In this document: positions 8,162 to 15,750 of the stretch, piece after piece | Layout: the number at the start of each line of letters is the position of its first letter | Numbering within the stretch: position 1 is the stretch's first letter | DNA from: JACPFV01 sp035526825 | GTDB taxonomy: Bacteria; Pseudomonadota; Gammaproteobacteria; Nevskiales; Nevskiaceae | Reading direction: 5' to 3' | DNA: 32,600 nt | Assembly (NCBI GenBank): GCA_035526825.1 | Contig: DATLBT010000141.1 | Coordinates: forward strand, 1 to 32,600 | Made by a program: the position numbers and the translations under genes | The notes under the pieces: generated by a model | What the model was told of the DNA's origin: nothing | What the model saw: the letters and a program-made list of their open reading frames with translations, nothing else | Databases searched by the model: none

Positions 8162-8956
8162 ATGCACCTGCCCTCGCTGCTCGACTCGACGCTGGACCTC
8201 GCGTGGCGGGCCGGGCGCGCGATCCTCGAGGTGTACCGTTCCGATTTCGCCGTAACGCAAAAAGACGACGAGTCGCCGCTGACGCAGGCTGACCTCGCCT
8301 CGCACAAGCTGATCGCCGAAGGGCTGGCCGCGTTGTCACCCCAGCTGCCGGTGTTGAGCGAGGAAGGCGCCGACATTGCGTACCCCACGCGCCAGGCTTG
8401 GACGCGCTACTGGCTGGTCGACCCGCTGGACGGCACGCGCGAGTTCGTCAAGCGCAATGGCGAGTTCACCGTGAACATCGCGCTGATCGAGCACCACGCG
8501 CCGGTGCTCGGCGTGGTGCACGCACCGGTTCTGGGGCTCACGTTCGGCGCTGCGCGCGGCTGCGGTGCGTTCCGGGTCGAAGCTGACGGTGGTCGCACGA
8601 AGGTGTCGACGGGCGATCCGCGCAAGTCGATGACCGTCGTGGCGAGCCGCTCACACCGCGACGCCGACACCGAGGCACTGCTGACGAAGCTGCCGCCGCA
8701 CGAAGTCGTGAGCCGCGGCAGCTCGCTGAAGTTCTGCCTCGTGGCCGAGGGCGCTGCCACGTTCTACCCGCGCCTCGCGCCGACGTCGGAATGGGACACC
8801 GCGGCCGGCCAATGCCTGGTGGAGCAGGCCGGCGGCGCAGTGCTGCGCTGGCCGGATCTTTCGCCGCTGCGCTACAACGAGAAGGATTCGCTGCTGAATC
8901 CCTCGTTCGTCGTCGTCAGCGATCCTTCGTTCCATTGGGCGAAGCTCCTGCGCTGA
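8162..8956 (+). CDS. cysQ: 3'(2'),5'-bisphosphate nucleotidase CysQ
   Basis: 264 residues of the inositol monophosphatase-like Mg/Li-sensitive phosphatase family. It hydrolyses 3'-phosphoadenosine 5'-phosphate, a by-product of sulfate assimilation. Metal ligands are visible in LSEEG (65-69) and VDPLDGTREF (86-95), with a late SEWDTAA motif. ATG 8162 is chosen because it starts at the conserved N-terminal helix. It has no clear ribosome-binding site, and ATG 8141 (seven codons upstream) remains possible. The stop overlaps the murI start (TGATG), so the two are translationally coupled. Confidence 0.92.
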   Translation: MHLPSLLDSTLDLAWRAGRAILEVYRSDFAVTQKDDESPLTQADLASHKLIAEGLAALSPQLPVLSEEGADIAYPTRQAWTRYWLVDPLDGTREFVKRNGEFTVNIALIEHHAPVLGVVHAPVLGLTFGAARGCGAFRVEADGGRTKVSTGDPRKSMTVVASRSHRDADTEALLTKLPPHEVVSRGSSLKFCLVAEGAATFYPRLAPTSEWDTAAGQCLVEQAGGAVLRWPDLSPLRYNEKDSLLNPSFVVVSDPSFHWAKLLR

Positions 8957-9747
8957 TGCCGGATGCGCGCCCGGTAGGCATTTTCGACTCCGGCCTCGGC
9001 GGGCTGTCGGTCTGGCGCGAGGTCGCGCGGCTGCTACCGACCGAGTCGACGATCTACGTGGCCGACCAGGCCCACCTGCCCTACGGGCCGCGGCCGGCGG
9101 GGGAAGTGCGCGGATTTTCCGAAGGCATCACCGCGCGCCTGCTCGCCGACGGCTGTAAAGCCATCGTCGTTGCGTGCAATACCGCGTCGGCCGCCGCGCT
9201 GAAGCACCTCCGGGAGCTTTATCCCGAGGTGCCCTTCGTCGGCATGGAACCGGCCGTGAAACCCGCGGCGCTGCACAGCAAGTCGCGCGTGGTTGGCGTG
9301 ATGGCAACGCCGGGCACGCTCGAGGGCCGCATGTTCGCGCTCGCGGTGCAGCGCTTCGGTGCCGGCTTGACCCTGGTGAACCAGCCGTGTCCCGGGTTGG
9401 TGGAGCGCATCGAGGCCGGCGAGCTCGATTCGCCCGCGACCGAGGAACTGCTGCGCGAACTCCTCAAGCCGATCCTCGGCGCCGGTGCCGACACGATCGT
9501 GCTGGCGTGCACGCACTATCCATTCGTGGCGCCCCTGATCCGGCGCATCGCGGGCGATCCGATGGAGATCATCGACCCGGCCCCGGCAGTGGCGCGGCAG
9601 CTGTCCCGGCTGCTCGGGGAGCGCGGGCTGCTGGCGGGCGATGGTGGCAAGGCGGCTCACCGCTTCATGACGAGTGGCGATGCGCGGCGCATGGATGCGT
9701 CGCTGTTCAAGTTGCTGGCGTTGAGGGCCGCGGCAACGCCTTTATAA
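8956..9747 (+). CDS. murI: Glutamate racemase
   Basis: 263 residues. It interconverts L- and D-glutamate for peptidoglycan. The family signature is GIFDSGLGGLSV (8-19, D11). The two catalytic cysteines are in VACNTASA (C74) and LACTHYP (C185, with H187). The start ATG 8956 overlaps the cysQ stop by one base (TGATG). Its 3' end overlaps mtnC on the other strand by 6 bp. Confidence 0.96.
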   Translation: MPDARPVGIFDSGLGGLSVWREVARLLPTESTIYVADQAHLPYGPRPAGEVRGFSEGITARLLADGCKAIVVACNTASAAALKHLRELYPEVPFVGMEPAVKPAALHSKSRVVGVMATPGTLEGRMFALAVQRFGAGLTLVNQPCPGLVERIEAGELDSPATEELLRELLKPILGAGADTIVLACTHYPFVAPLIRRIAGDPMEIIDPAPAVARQLSRLLGERGLLAGDGGKAAHRFMTSGDARRMDASLFKLLALRAAATPL

Positions 9748-10431
9748 CCGCACCTCGGCGAAATTCTTCGCGTGCGGATGCGCAACCGCCGCCAAGGCCT
9801 TGGCGTCGCGCAGCAACTGGCAGGTCTTCATGCCGGCGGCGCGAGCGGCGTCCAGTTCCTCGGCGATGTCGGAAAGGAACAGCATTTCCGGACCGAGGAG
9901 CCCGGTATCCAGCAGGATTTTCTTGTACGACGCGCTTTCTTTCTTGCCGCCCACGCGCGTATCGAAGTAGCCCGAGAACAGCGGCGTGAGGTCACCGTGC
10001 TCGGTGTGGCCGAAGATCAGTTTTTGCGCCTCGACCGAGCCGGAGGAGTAGACATACAGCTTGAGTCCGCGCTGGTGCCAGAGCCGCAGGTACTCGGGGG
10101 CGTCAACGTAGACGTGGCCCTTGAGCGCGCCGGCCTCGTAGCCGCGGCGCCAGATCATGCCCTGCAGCGACTTCAGCGGACCGACCTTGCGATCCTCATC
10201 GATCCAGCGTTCGAGCGCCGCCGCGGCGTCGTCGAGCGACAGCTCGCGGCCCTCTAGCCTTGAAACTTCCGCCAGCTCCTTGCGCACCGCGCCATCGGTC
10301 GCGTGCTCGCGCAGGAACTTGCGCAGGCGCTCGCGCGCGTACGGGAACAGCGTCTGGTGGACGAAATCGATCGAGGTGGTGGTGCCCTCGATATCCGTCA
10401 GGATGGCTTTGATCAAAGGAATCGCGGGCAT
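9742..10431 (-). CDS. mtnC: Enolase-phosphatase E1 (acireductone synthase)
   Basis: 229 residues of the HAD superfamily. It enolises and dephosphorylates 2,3-diketo-5-methylthiopentyl-1-phosphate in methionine salvage. The characteristic motif is LTDIEGTTT (11-19, D13 and E15), followed by VYSSGS, the lysine segment GGKKESASY and LFLSDI. It is the last gene of mtnB-mtnD-mtnC, 15 bp after mtnD. Confidence 0.96.
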   Translation of the reverse strand: MPAIPLIKAILTDIEGTTTSIDFVHQTLFPYARERLRKFLREHATDGAVRKELAEVSRLEGRELSLDDAAAALERWIDEDRKVGPLKSLQGMIWRRGYEAGALKGHVYVDAPEYLRLWHQRGLKLYVYSSGSVEAQKLIFGHTEHGDLTPLFSGYFDTRVGGKKESASYKKILLDTGLLGPEMLFLSDIAEELDAARAAGMKTCQLLRDAKALAAVAHPHAKNFAEVRL

Positions 10432-10446
10432 GGCCCGCTCGCAAAC

Positions 10447-11019
10447 TCAGGCCGCCTTGCCCAACTTGTAATGGGGGGCTTCGAGGCGCGGAAACCGGTC
10501 GGCGATCTTCTCGCCAGTGAATTTCGCCACCCAGCCCTCGGGAATCGCGAACAGGCGGATCGCCTTGAGCACGGGCTCCGGGCCCATGTCGAACCAGTGA
10601 GTCGTCCCCGCCGGCACCGACAGCAGGTCGCCGCGCTCGCACAGCATCGCGTAGACCTTGCCGTTCTTGCGCAGGTTGAACAGGCCGCGGCCCTCGACGA
10701 AGAAGCGCACCTCGAAGTCGTCGTGCACGTGTTCGTGCAGGAACTTGTCGCGCATCTCGGCCTTCTTCGGGTGGTCGGGATACATGCTGATGACGTCGAC
10801 CGACTTGAAGCCGTACTTGCGCATGAGCACGTCGATCGGGCCTCGGTAGGCCTCGATGACCTCGTCCTGCGTCGCCTGCGGGTCGAGCTGCTTGGTCGCG
10901 GTCCAGCGCTCGAACTCGACGCCGATCTTGGCCAGCTCGTCACGCATGGACTCGAAGGAATGCAGGGTCTTCTCCGGCTTGCCCGGATGGCTGTCGCTGT
11001 AGATGCGCAATTCACTCAT
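10447..11019 (-). CDS. mtnD: Acireductone dioxygenase
   Basis: 190 residues, cupin fold. With Fe it converts acireductone to formate and the keto-acid precursor of methionine. The metal ligands are H97, H99 and E103 in HEHVHDDFE (95-103) and H141 in TTHWFD. The start ATG follows the mtnB stop by one base (TGA-C-ATG), so translation is probably coupled. The operon order here is B-D-C. Confidence 0.96.
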   Translation of the reverse strand: MSELRIYSDSHPGKPEKTLHSFESMRDELAKIGVEFERWTATKQLDPQATQDEVIEAYRGPIDVLMRKYGFKSVDVISMYPDHPKKAEMRDKFLHEHVHDDFEVRFFVEGRGLFNLRKNGKVYAMLCERGDLLSVPAGTTHWFDMGPEPVLKAIRLFAIPEGWVAKFTGEKIADRFPRLEAPHYKLGKAA

Positions 11020-11020
11020 G

Positions 11021-11647
11021 TCACTCTCCCGTGGCCTTCAGCAACCGTTCGTTCAACTCGCACTCGAACAGGAATTCCAGGGCTTCGACACGGTGGCGCG
11101 CCTCGGCCACCGTGCGGCCCCAAGCATACAACCCGTGCCCGCGGATCAGGTAAGCGTGTGCAGCCTGCCCGCTGCGCATGTGCGCGTCGACCACTCGCGA
11201 CAGTCGCGCGATGTCCTGGTCGTTCTCGAAAACCGGCACTTCGACCGCGGCGTCGTGGGTTTGTATCCCTTCGAAAATCTTCAGCAGCTCGTATCCCTCG
11301 AGAAGGATCGTGTCGTGCGCGCGTGACAGGACCGTGGAAGCCGGCGAGTGCGTGTGCAGCACGGCTCCAGCCTCGGGGCTGTGGCGATAGAGCTGGCAGT
11401 GCAGCAGAGTCTCGGCAGAGGATTTGCCCTTGCCGAGCGCCTTGCCGTCGAGGTCCACGGCCATGAAGTCGGCCATGGCCAGCTCGCCCTTGTGCCGGCC
11501 CGATACCGTCACGGCCAGTGATTTCGGCGAAAGGCGAACCGAGAAGTTACCCGCTGTCGCCGGCACCCAGCCGCGCGCGTGGAACATGCGGCCGGCCGAC
11601 ACCAGGTCGGCGAGGTGGGCCTTGGGCAGCGGGGTGGTCTTGCTCAT
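11021..11647 (-). CDS. mtnB: Methylthioribulose-1-phosphate dehydratase
   Basis: 208 residues of the class II aldolase/zinc lyase family. Zinc ligands are in LHTHSP (H98, H100) and in RGHGLYAWG near the C terminus. ATAGNFS (30-36) and SSAETLLH (76-83) are typical. It is the first gene of the methionine-salvage operon mtnB-mtnD-mtnC. ATG 11647 is chosen over an upstream frame extension that runs into the rpmG terminator. mtnA and mtnP, needed for the upstream steps, are not in the window. Confidence 0.95.
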   Translation of the reverse strand: MSKTTPLPKAHLADLVSAGRMFHARGWVPATAGNFSVRLSPKSLAVTVSGRHKGELAMADFMAVDLDGKALGKGKSSAETLLHCQLYRHSPEAGAVLHTHSPASTVLSRAHDTILLEGYELLKIFEGIQTHDAAVEVPVFENDQDIARLSRVVDAHMRSGQAAHAYLIRGHGLYAWGRTVAEARHRVEALEFLFECELNERLLKATGE

Positions 11648-11702
11648 CGGGGCGCAACAGTAATGGAACGCGGTGCAACAAAAACAGGCTTGACGATGCA
11701 AC

Positions 11703-11724
11703 AAAAAAGGCCGCTCGCGCGGCC
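11703..11724 (-). terminator. Rho-independent terminator after rpmG
   Basis: Reading the minus strand, GGCCGC, loop GCGA and GCGGCC form a perfect 6-bp stem followed at once by TTTTTT. It lies about 24 nt past the rpmG stop and separates the ribosomal-protein operon from mtnB. Confidence 0.9.
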
Positions 11725-11747
11725 TTCTTCGACACGCCTGAGCGTGC

Positions 11748-11915
11748 TTACTTGATCTTCGCTTCCTTGAAGTTGACGTGCTTCTTGGCGATCGGGTCGT
11801 ACTTCTTGAACTCCAGCTTGTCCGGAGTGTTCTTCTTGTTCTTGGTGGTCGTGTAGAAGAAGCCGGTGTCGGCAGTCGACAGCAGCTTGATCTTCTCGCG
11901 CTCTTTCTTGGCCAT
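11748..11915 (-). CDS. rpmG: 50S ribosomal protein L33
   Basis: 55 residues beginning MAKKEREKIKLLS and ending KEAKIK. It contains TGFFYTTTKNK and lacks the CxxC zinc pairs, so it is the cysteine-free (C-) form. The ribosome-binding site AAGGAG sits 5 nt before the ATG. It lies 9 bp downstream of rpmB in the same operon and is followed by a strong terminator. Confidence 0.97.
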   Translation of the reverse strand: MAKKEREKIKLLSTADTGFFYTTTKNKKNTPDKLEFKKYDPIAKKHVNFKEAKIK

Positions 11916-11924
11916 GGTCGCTCC

Positions 11925-12161
11925 TTAAACCTTCACGCCGCGGGCGCGAATGGTCTTGAGGGCCTCGTCGATGCCCTGCTTGTCGATGATGCGCAGGCCC
12001 TGGGCCGACACGCGCAGCTTGATGAACTTGCGCTCGGACTCCACCCAGAAGCGGTGCGTCTGCAGGTTCGGCAGGAACCGGCGCTTCTTCTTGTTGTTGG
12101 CGTGGGAGACGGTGTTACCCACCATCGGTCCCTTGCCGGTCAGCTGGCAGACTCGCGACAT
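11925..12161 (-). CDS. rpmB: 50S ribosomal protein L28
   Basis: 78 residues starting MSRVCQLTGKGPMVGN and containing HANNKKKRRFLPN, both typical of L28. The ribosome-binding site AGGAAA lies about 6 nt upstream of ATG 12161. It is the first gene of rpmB-rpmG. Confidence 0.97.
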   Translation of the reverse strand: MSRVCQLTGKGPMVGNTVSHANNKKKRRFLPNLQTHRFWVESERKFIKLRVSAQGLRIIDKQGIDEALKTIRARGVKV

Positions 12162-12224
12162 GTTGAATTTCCTGCGGTTTCCAGACCCGGCGGAAGGGCC
12201 GGATGTGGCGTGAAAAGGGCGCGC

Positions 12225-12253
12225 TTTATAGCAGTTCTGGCACCCCCCGGCAA
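12225..12253 (-). promoter_or_regulatory. Candidate sigma-70 promoter of rpmB-rpmG
   Basis: Minus strand: TTGCCG (12253-12248), 17-nt spacer, TATAAA (12230-12225). The -35 matches consensus at 4 of 6 positions and the -10 at 5 of 6. It is about 64 nt before the rpmB start codon, a sensible place for a ribosomal-protein promoter. Confidence 0.6.
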
Positions 12254-12273
12254 GAAAACAGGGAGCTGCTGGC

Positions 12274-12342
12274 TTTTGTGGGAGGGGCCCTGGCCCCGAT
12301 GGTCATGCCACCGACATCGGGCCCAGGGGCCCTCCCACAAAA
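12274..12342. repeat. REP-like palindromic repeat
   Basis: Two 28-nt arms (12274-12301 and 12315-12342) are inverted copies matching at 26 of 28 positions, separated by 13 nt. The arms begin TTTTGTGGGAGGGG. A third partial arm (CCCCTCCCACAAAA, 12347-12360) follows. This fits dispersed REP/REPIN elements of gammaproteobacteria and lies in the rpmB-radC spacer. It would form a strong hairpin in RNA from either strand. Confidence 0.8.
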
Positions 12343-12368
12343 GAAACCCCTCCCACAAAACAAACCCC

Positions 12369-12654
12369 TCAGATCCAGCCCCGCTCCGCAAACGACACCA
12401 CCTGCTCCCCCACCACGAAGTGGTCCAGCACGCGGATATCGACCTGGGCCAAGGCGGCCTTCAGGCGCTCAGTCAGGGTGCGGTCGGCGGCGGACGGCTC
12501 GGCGACGCCGCTGGGATGGTTGTGGGCGAAGATCACTGCCGCGGCGCCGTGTCTGAGGGCGGCCTTGATGACCTCCCGGGGGTACACGGACGCGCCGTCG
12601 ATCGTTCCCTGCGACAGCTCGTCGAACGCGATCACGCGGTGCTGGTTGTCAGGT
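12369..12654 (-). pseudogene. radC: radC, C-terminal fragment (JAMM domain)
   Basis: Encodes the last 93 residues of RadC, from DNQHRVIAFDELSQGT to the natural stop. It includes the JAB1/MPN metal motif AHNHPSG and the downstream SAAD. Upstream of DNQHR the frame enters the mobile element, where an alien stretch of 14 codons can start at TTG 12692. The matching N-terminal fragment is at 28243-28632. Joined, the two give about 223 residues, the normal RadC length. The JAMM half might still be translated from the element-derived start, which would make it a fusion rather than a dead gene. Confidence 0.93.
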
Positions 12655-12680
12655 GTTATGTCGTCGGTTTTGTTATTAGT
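12655..12680. repeat. Left terminal inverted repeat of the island
   Basis: This 26-nt stretch is the inverted counterpart of 28216-28242. Aligned, 23 positions match, with three mismatches and a single one-base gap. It starts GTTATGTCGTCG and ends TTATTAGT. It lies directly at the radC/alien junction. A further ATTAGTAA at 12714-12721 may be an inner recombinase site. Confidence 0.85.
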
Positions 12681-12742
12681 CAATGTGCTCAAAGCTACCG
12701 GTTGTATATAACATTAGTAAACAGTGACTCTGGGGAGCTCCT

Positions 12743-12946
12743 GTGCCAGCCAAAGCGCAGATCGGGGTCGTGGCACTTTCAGGGTGCCGCTGCCGCTGCG
12801 GACACGAATGGCTACCTCGCGAAAAGAGCGAGCGCCCGCGAGTGTGCCCCGACTGTAAGAGCCCCAACTGGGACAGACCCAAAAAATTCTCTCGCATCTC
12901 CAAAACGAAGATCCATCACGATGCCACTGCAGTCCGGGGCCGTTAG
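12743..12946 (+). CDS. Small zinc-ribbon protein
   Basis: 67 residues from GTG 12743, with GGGGAG about 5 nt upstream as ribosome-binding site. It has a rubredoxin-like pair of knuckles, CRCGHEW (17-23) and CPDCKSPNWDRP (35-46), and a basic C terminus. Small zinc ribbons of this type occur near DNA-modification and mobile genes, often as nucleic-acid or protein adaptors. Its function here is unknown. It is the first gene of a rightward operon with the glycosylase and methyltransferase genes, since its stop TAG touches the next start. Confidence 0.7.
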   Translation: MPAKAQIGVVALSGCRCRCGHEWLPREKSERPRVCPDCKSPNWDRPKKFSRISKTKIHHDATAVRGR

Positions 12947-13705
12947 TTGAACTCCCCATCCGCAACCTCCCTAAACCGCCGCACAACTTCGGCCTTAGTT
13001 CGTGCGATCAATCGGCGCTTGAAGGCGACGGGAGCGAACCCCCACGGCAACCATGACGACCCGCTCGACGAACTCATTTACATCCTCCTTTCCGCGCAGA
13101 CCGAGGCGTACCTCTATCGTGAGACTTTCGCCTCGTTGAAGGCACGCTTCACGCCTTGGTCTCGACTGCTGGATGCTTCGGAGGATGAGATTGCGAAAGT
13201 TATTGCTCGCGGAGGCCTTGCCAAGAAGAAAGCAGCCCAGATTCGCGGCGTCTTACAAAAACTTATGCAAGATCGCGGTGAACTTTCGCTCACTTTCTTA
13301 GCTGGTCTCCCGGATGATGACGCGCTCGCGTATCTCGTTTGCCTGCCCGGCATCGGCCCGAAAAGTGCGAAATGCATCCTGATGTATTCGCTCAAACGAG
13401 CGGTGTTCCCCGTCGACACCCATGTCTGGCGCGTCTTACGACGCATAGGGTTGGCGCCGCCTGTAGCGAAGCCCTCCGATCGAATGGAGGCCGACCTCGA
13501 GAAGTCGATTCCTCGCACCTTCCGCCACGACCTTCACGTCAAGCTGGTCACACATGGTCGCGAGACATGTCATGCGCACTACCCGCGGTGCCAAATGTGC
13601 GTTGTCGCGAATCTTTGCAGGTCCAAAGGCAAGGTCGATGACGTTTGGCATTCGTTCAGCGCACCCAAAGGTGTCTGGGCGCACAGCGGCCAGCGAACAG
13701 CATGA
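12947..13705 (+). CDS. HhH-GPD DNA glycosylase of the endonuclease III family
   Basis: 252 residues. The helix-hairpin-helix is LPGIGPKSA (133-141) with the Nth-type catalytic lysine K139, and the catalytic aspartate is D157 in PVDTHVWR. The C-terminal [4Fe-4S] motif is exactly C-x6-C-x2-C-x5-C (C208, C215, C218, C224). Keeping both K and D predicts a glycosylase/AP-lyase. It sits directly before a C5 methyltransferase and overlaps it by 4 bp (ATGA). Thymine glycosylases of this superfamily, such as Mig.Mth in Methanobacterium, accompany C5 methyltransferases to repair T:G mismatches from 5mC deamination, so that role is inferred here. The likely start is TTG 12947, immediately after the zinc-ribbon stop. 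It lacks a good ribosome-binding site, so translation may be coupled. Confidence 0.88.
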   Translation: MNSPSATSLNRRTTSALVRAINRRLKATGANPHGNHDDPLDELIYILLSAQTEAYLYRETFASLKARFTPWSRLLDASEDEIAKVIARGGLAKKKAAQIRGVLQKLMQDRGELSLTFLAGLPDDDALAYLVCLPGIGPKSAKCILMYSLKRAVFPVDTHVWRVLRRIGLAPPVAKPSDRMEADLEKSIPRTFRHDLHVKLVTHGRETCHAHYPRCQMCVVANLCRSKGKVDDVWHSFSAPKGVWAHSGQRTA

Positions 13706-15750
13706 GACGTCGTCAGAAGACTCTGCTAGTCGCAGACGTATTCGCTGGCGCGGGAGGACTCTCCGTAGGCTTCACGCAAGCCAAACTGCGCGTGGGCAAG
13801 GTGGAGTGCGGATATAAGGTTGTTTACGCGACCGATCACGACAAGCAAGCGCTTGAGACTTACAAGCGCAATCATTTCGATCTGAACGCTGAGCAGCACG
13901 ATCCTCGGGTCGACTGCCAAGACGTCGAACAGATCAATGCAAAACGAATCTTGTCGTCCATCAGGCCGCTCAGGCGCGTCGACATCTTGATCGGCGGGCC
14001 CAGCTGCCAAGGCGTTAGTCCTGCGGGACTAAGGAATCCTGGCGACAAGCGAAACCGAATGCTGCTCGCCTTCGCGCGGCTCGTAAAGGAGCTGCGGCCC
14101 AAATGGTTTGTGATGGAGAATGTTCCGGGGTTAACTCACGAAAACAATCGCGAGTTACTTGCTGAGGTGTTCAAGCTTTTCGAGGGTATCAAGGGCTACA
14201 CCATCTCCGGCGACGTCCTGCTTGCAGCCGAGCACGGGGTTCCTCAGTTCCGGTACAGGCTGTTCGTAGTTGGGACCCGAACTAAGAAAGATATTCGGTT
14301 CCCACGCCCCAAGCACGCTGCTGCTGGACGTGGCAAAAAGCCGTTCCTGACCGTTCGCGATGCGATTGGTGACCTTTCGGCGCAGCCGGCAAAGGAACTT
14401 TCGCCCGACGCAAAGCCCTCGCTAGCGAAAGAGAAGGTCCCTAACCATTCTTATCGCGGGATCACAAAGATCAATCGTTTACGCATTGCGGGAATAGAGC
14501 AAGGACGCGATTGGCGTGACATGCCGATTAAACTCCTGCCGGACCGTTTCTTCGCCACCAGATCGTCCGACCAGAAAGGTGCGTACGGGCGACTAAATTG
14601 GGATTGGCCCGCTTACACAGTGACCAACTCCGCGTTGAATGTTTCGGCCGGCGCATTCACGCACCCTGAACACGACAGATGCTTGAGCGTAAGAGAGGCT
14701 GCTCGGCTTCAAAGCTTCCCCGATGACTATGTGTTCTGTGGCAGCGCAGAGGCGCAGTACAGGCAGGTCGGCAACGCGGTACCGCCATTGATGGCACAAG
14801 CACTGGCGCAATCGATCTTGCGCGCACAGTTCGCTGCCAAGCTCTCAGCGAAAGACCTGGTCGGCCGCCTCACTCGGAAGGTGGTCGAGGACGCTCTAAA
14901 CGGCAACACTTTCTTTCCTAAGCTCACGCCCCGCATGCCGCACCCGGAGCAGGCTCGTTCGACGGCACGAAAGACCAGCAATCAGTCGGTCAAGCAAGCG
15001 TCCGGTGCAAAAAGGATATGGAAGGCCAACCCTCGGCCTAGTGATCCATGGCCAGAACAAACGAGGCGCCTACGTCAGCTCGCATCTCAACCAAAAAATG
15101 TGCGGGCGGCGAAGCGCGCTCGCAGTATCGTTCAATTTATTGACGGTTTGGGCCGCGCGAAGATCGTGCAGATCGCCAATGCATCTGAGAAGAGCGTTCG
15201 CGATTGGGTCGAGGGTTATTTCAGACACGGACTCGAGGGGTGGCGTGCACACCACAGTGGCTTGGCGCACCTCGCAGGAAACAATCCGGAAGCAGAGCAG
15301 CGCCTCAATGCTGCGGTCAAGAAGAGTCGACAGCTCGTTATGGCTCCAAAGAAGTCGGGCGCAACGACCGAGACAAACCGACTTCATATGAACGCGTACC
15401 TGCGTGGCTTGGTTTCACGCTTTGGAGACCATTCGGTTACTAGCCTCATGAAAACCGTTGAGGCCCGCGCGGGTCTTTCCGTTGGCACGGTATACGTCGG
15501 AGACCTTTTGGCGATCGCGGACGTCGTCCTTGCCCCCTTTTGGAAGGTTGCCCAGAAGGCTCCTCACGTCGACCGCAAGGGCGCTGTCGCCCCTCCAAAG
15601 CAGAAGATGGATGTCGTGCCGGCTCAAGAACGACTTCGCGAAAGCTTCCAGGTCTTCGCACCCGGGCCTCTCGACCAAAGCGATCAGCACAAAACGCGAT
15701 CGCGGGTTTCGAAGACGCATGCGATGCCCGTACTCGAGGAGCTGGGCTAG
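13702..15750 (+). CDS. DNA C5-cytosine methyltransferase with C-terminal HTH extension
   Basis: 682 residues, much longer than a minimal C5 methyltransferase. Core motifs in order: I FAGAGGLS (14-21), IV GGPSCQG (98-104, catalytic C102), VI MENVPG (138-143), VIII QFRYR (182-186), RLQSFP (335-340) and X QVGNAVPP (355-362). Motif IV has Ser where most relatives have Pro before the cysteine. The core ends near residue 380. A Lys/Pro-rich linker leads to an HTH region (about 455-515, with ANASEKSVRDWVEGYFRHGLEGW) resembling the N terminus of IS630-type transposases, and a second possible HTH near 580-612. ATG 13702 overlaps the glycosylase stop (ATGA). The last 111 codons overlap the opposite-strand nuclease gene by 336 bp. 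It is probably the protective methylase of the island's restriction-like system. Recognition sequence unknown. Confidence 0.93.
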   Translation: MRRRQKTLLVADVFAGAGGLSVGFTQAKLRVGKVECGYKVVYATDHDKQALETYKRNHFDLNAEQHDPRVDCQDVEQINAKRILSSIRPLRRVDILIGGPSCQGVSPAGLRNPGDKRNRMLLAFARLVKELRPKWFVMENVPGLTHENNRELLAEVFKLFEGIKGYTISGDVLLAAEHGVPQFRYRLFVVGTRTKKDIRFPRPKHAAAGRGKKPFLTVRDAIGDLSAQPAKELSPDAKPSLAKEKVPNHSYRGITKINRLRIAGIEQGRDWRDMPIKLLPDRFFATRSSDQKGAYGRLNWDWPAYTVTNSALNVSAGAFTHPEHDRCLSVREAARLQSFPDDYVFCGSAEAQYRQVGNAVPPLMAQALAQSILRAQFAAKLSAKDLVGRLTRKVVEDALNGNTFFPKLTPRMPHPEQARSTARKTSNQSVKQASGAKRIWKANPRPSDPWPEQTRRLRQLASQPKNVRAAKRARSIVQFIDGLGRAKIVQIANASEKSVRDWVEGYFRHGLEGWRAHHSGLAHLAGNNPEAEQRLNAAVKKSRQLVMAPKKSGATTETNRLHMNAYLRGLVSRFGDHSVTSLMKTVEARAGLSVGTVYVGDLLAIADVVLAPFWKVAQKAPHVDRKGAVAPPKQKMDVVPAQERLRESFQVFAPGPLDQSDQHKTRSRVSKTHAMPVLEELG

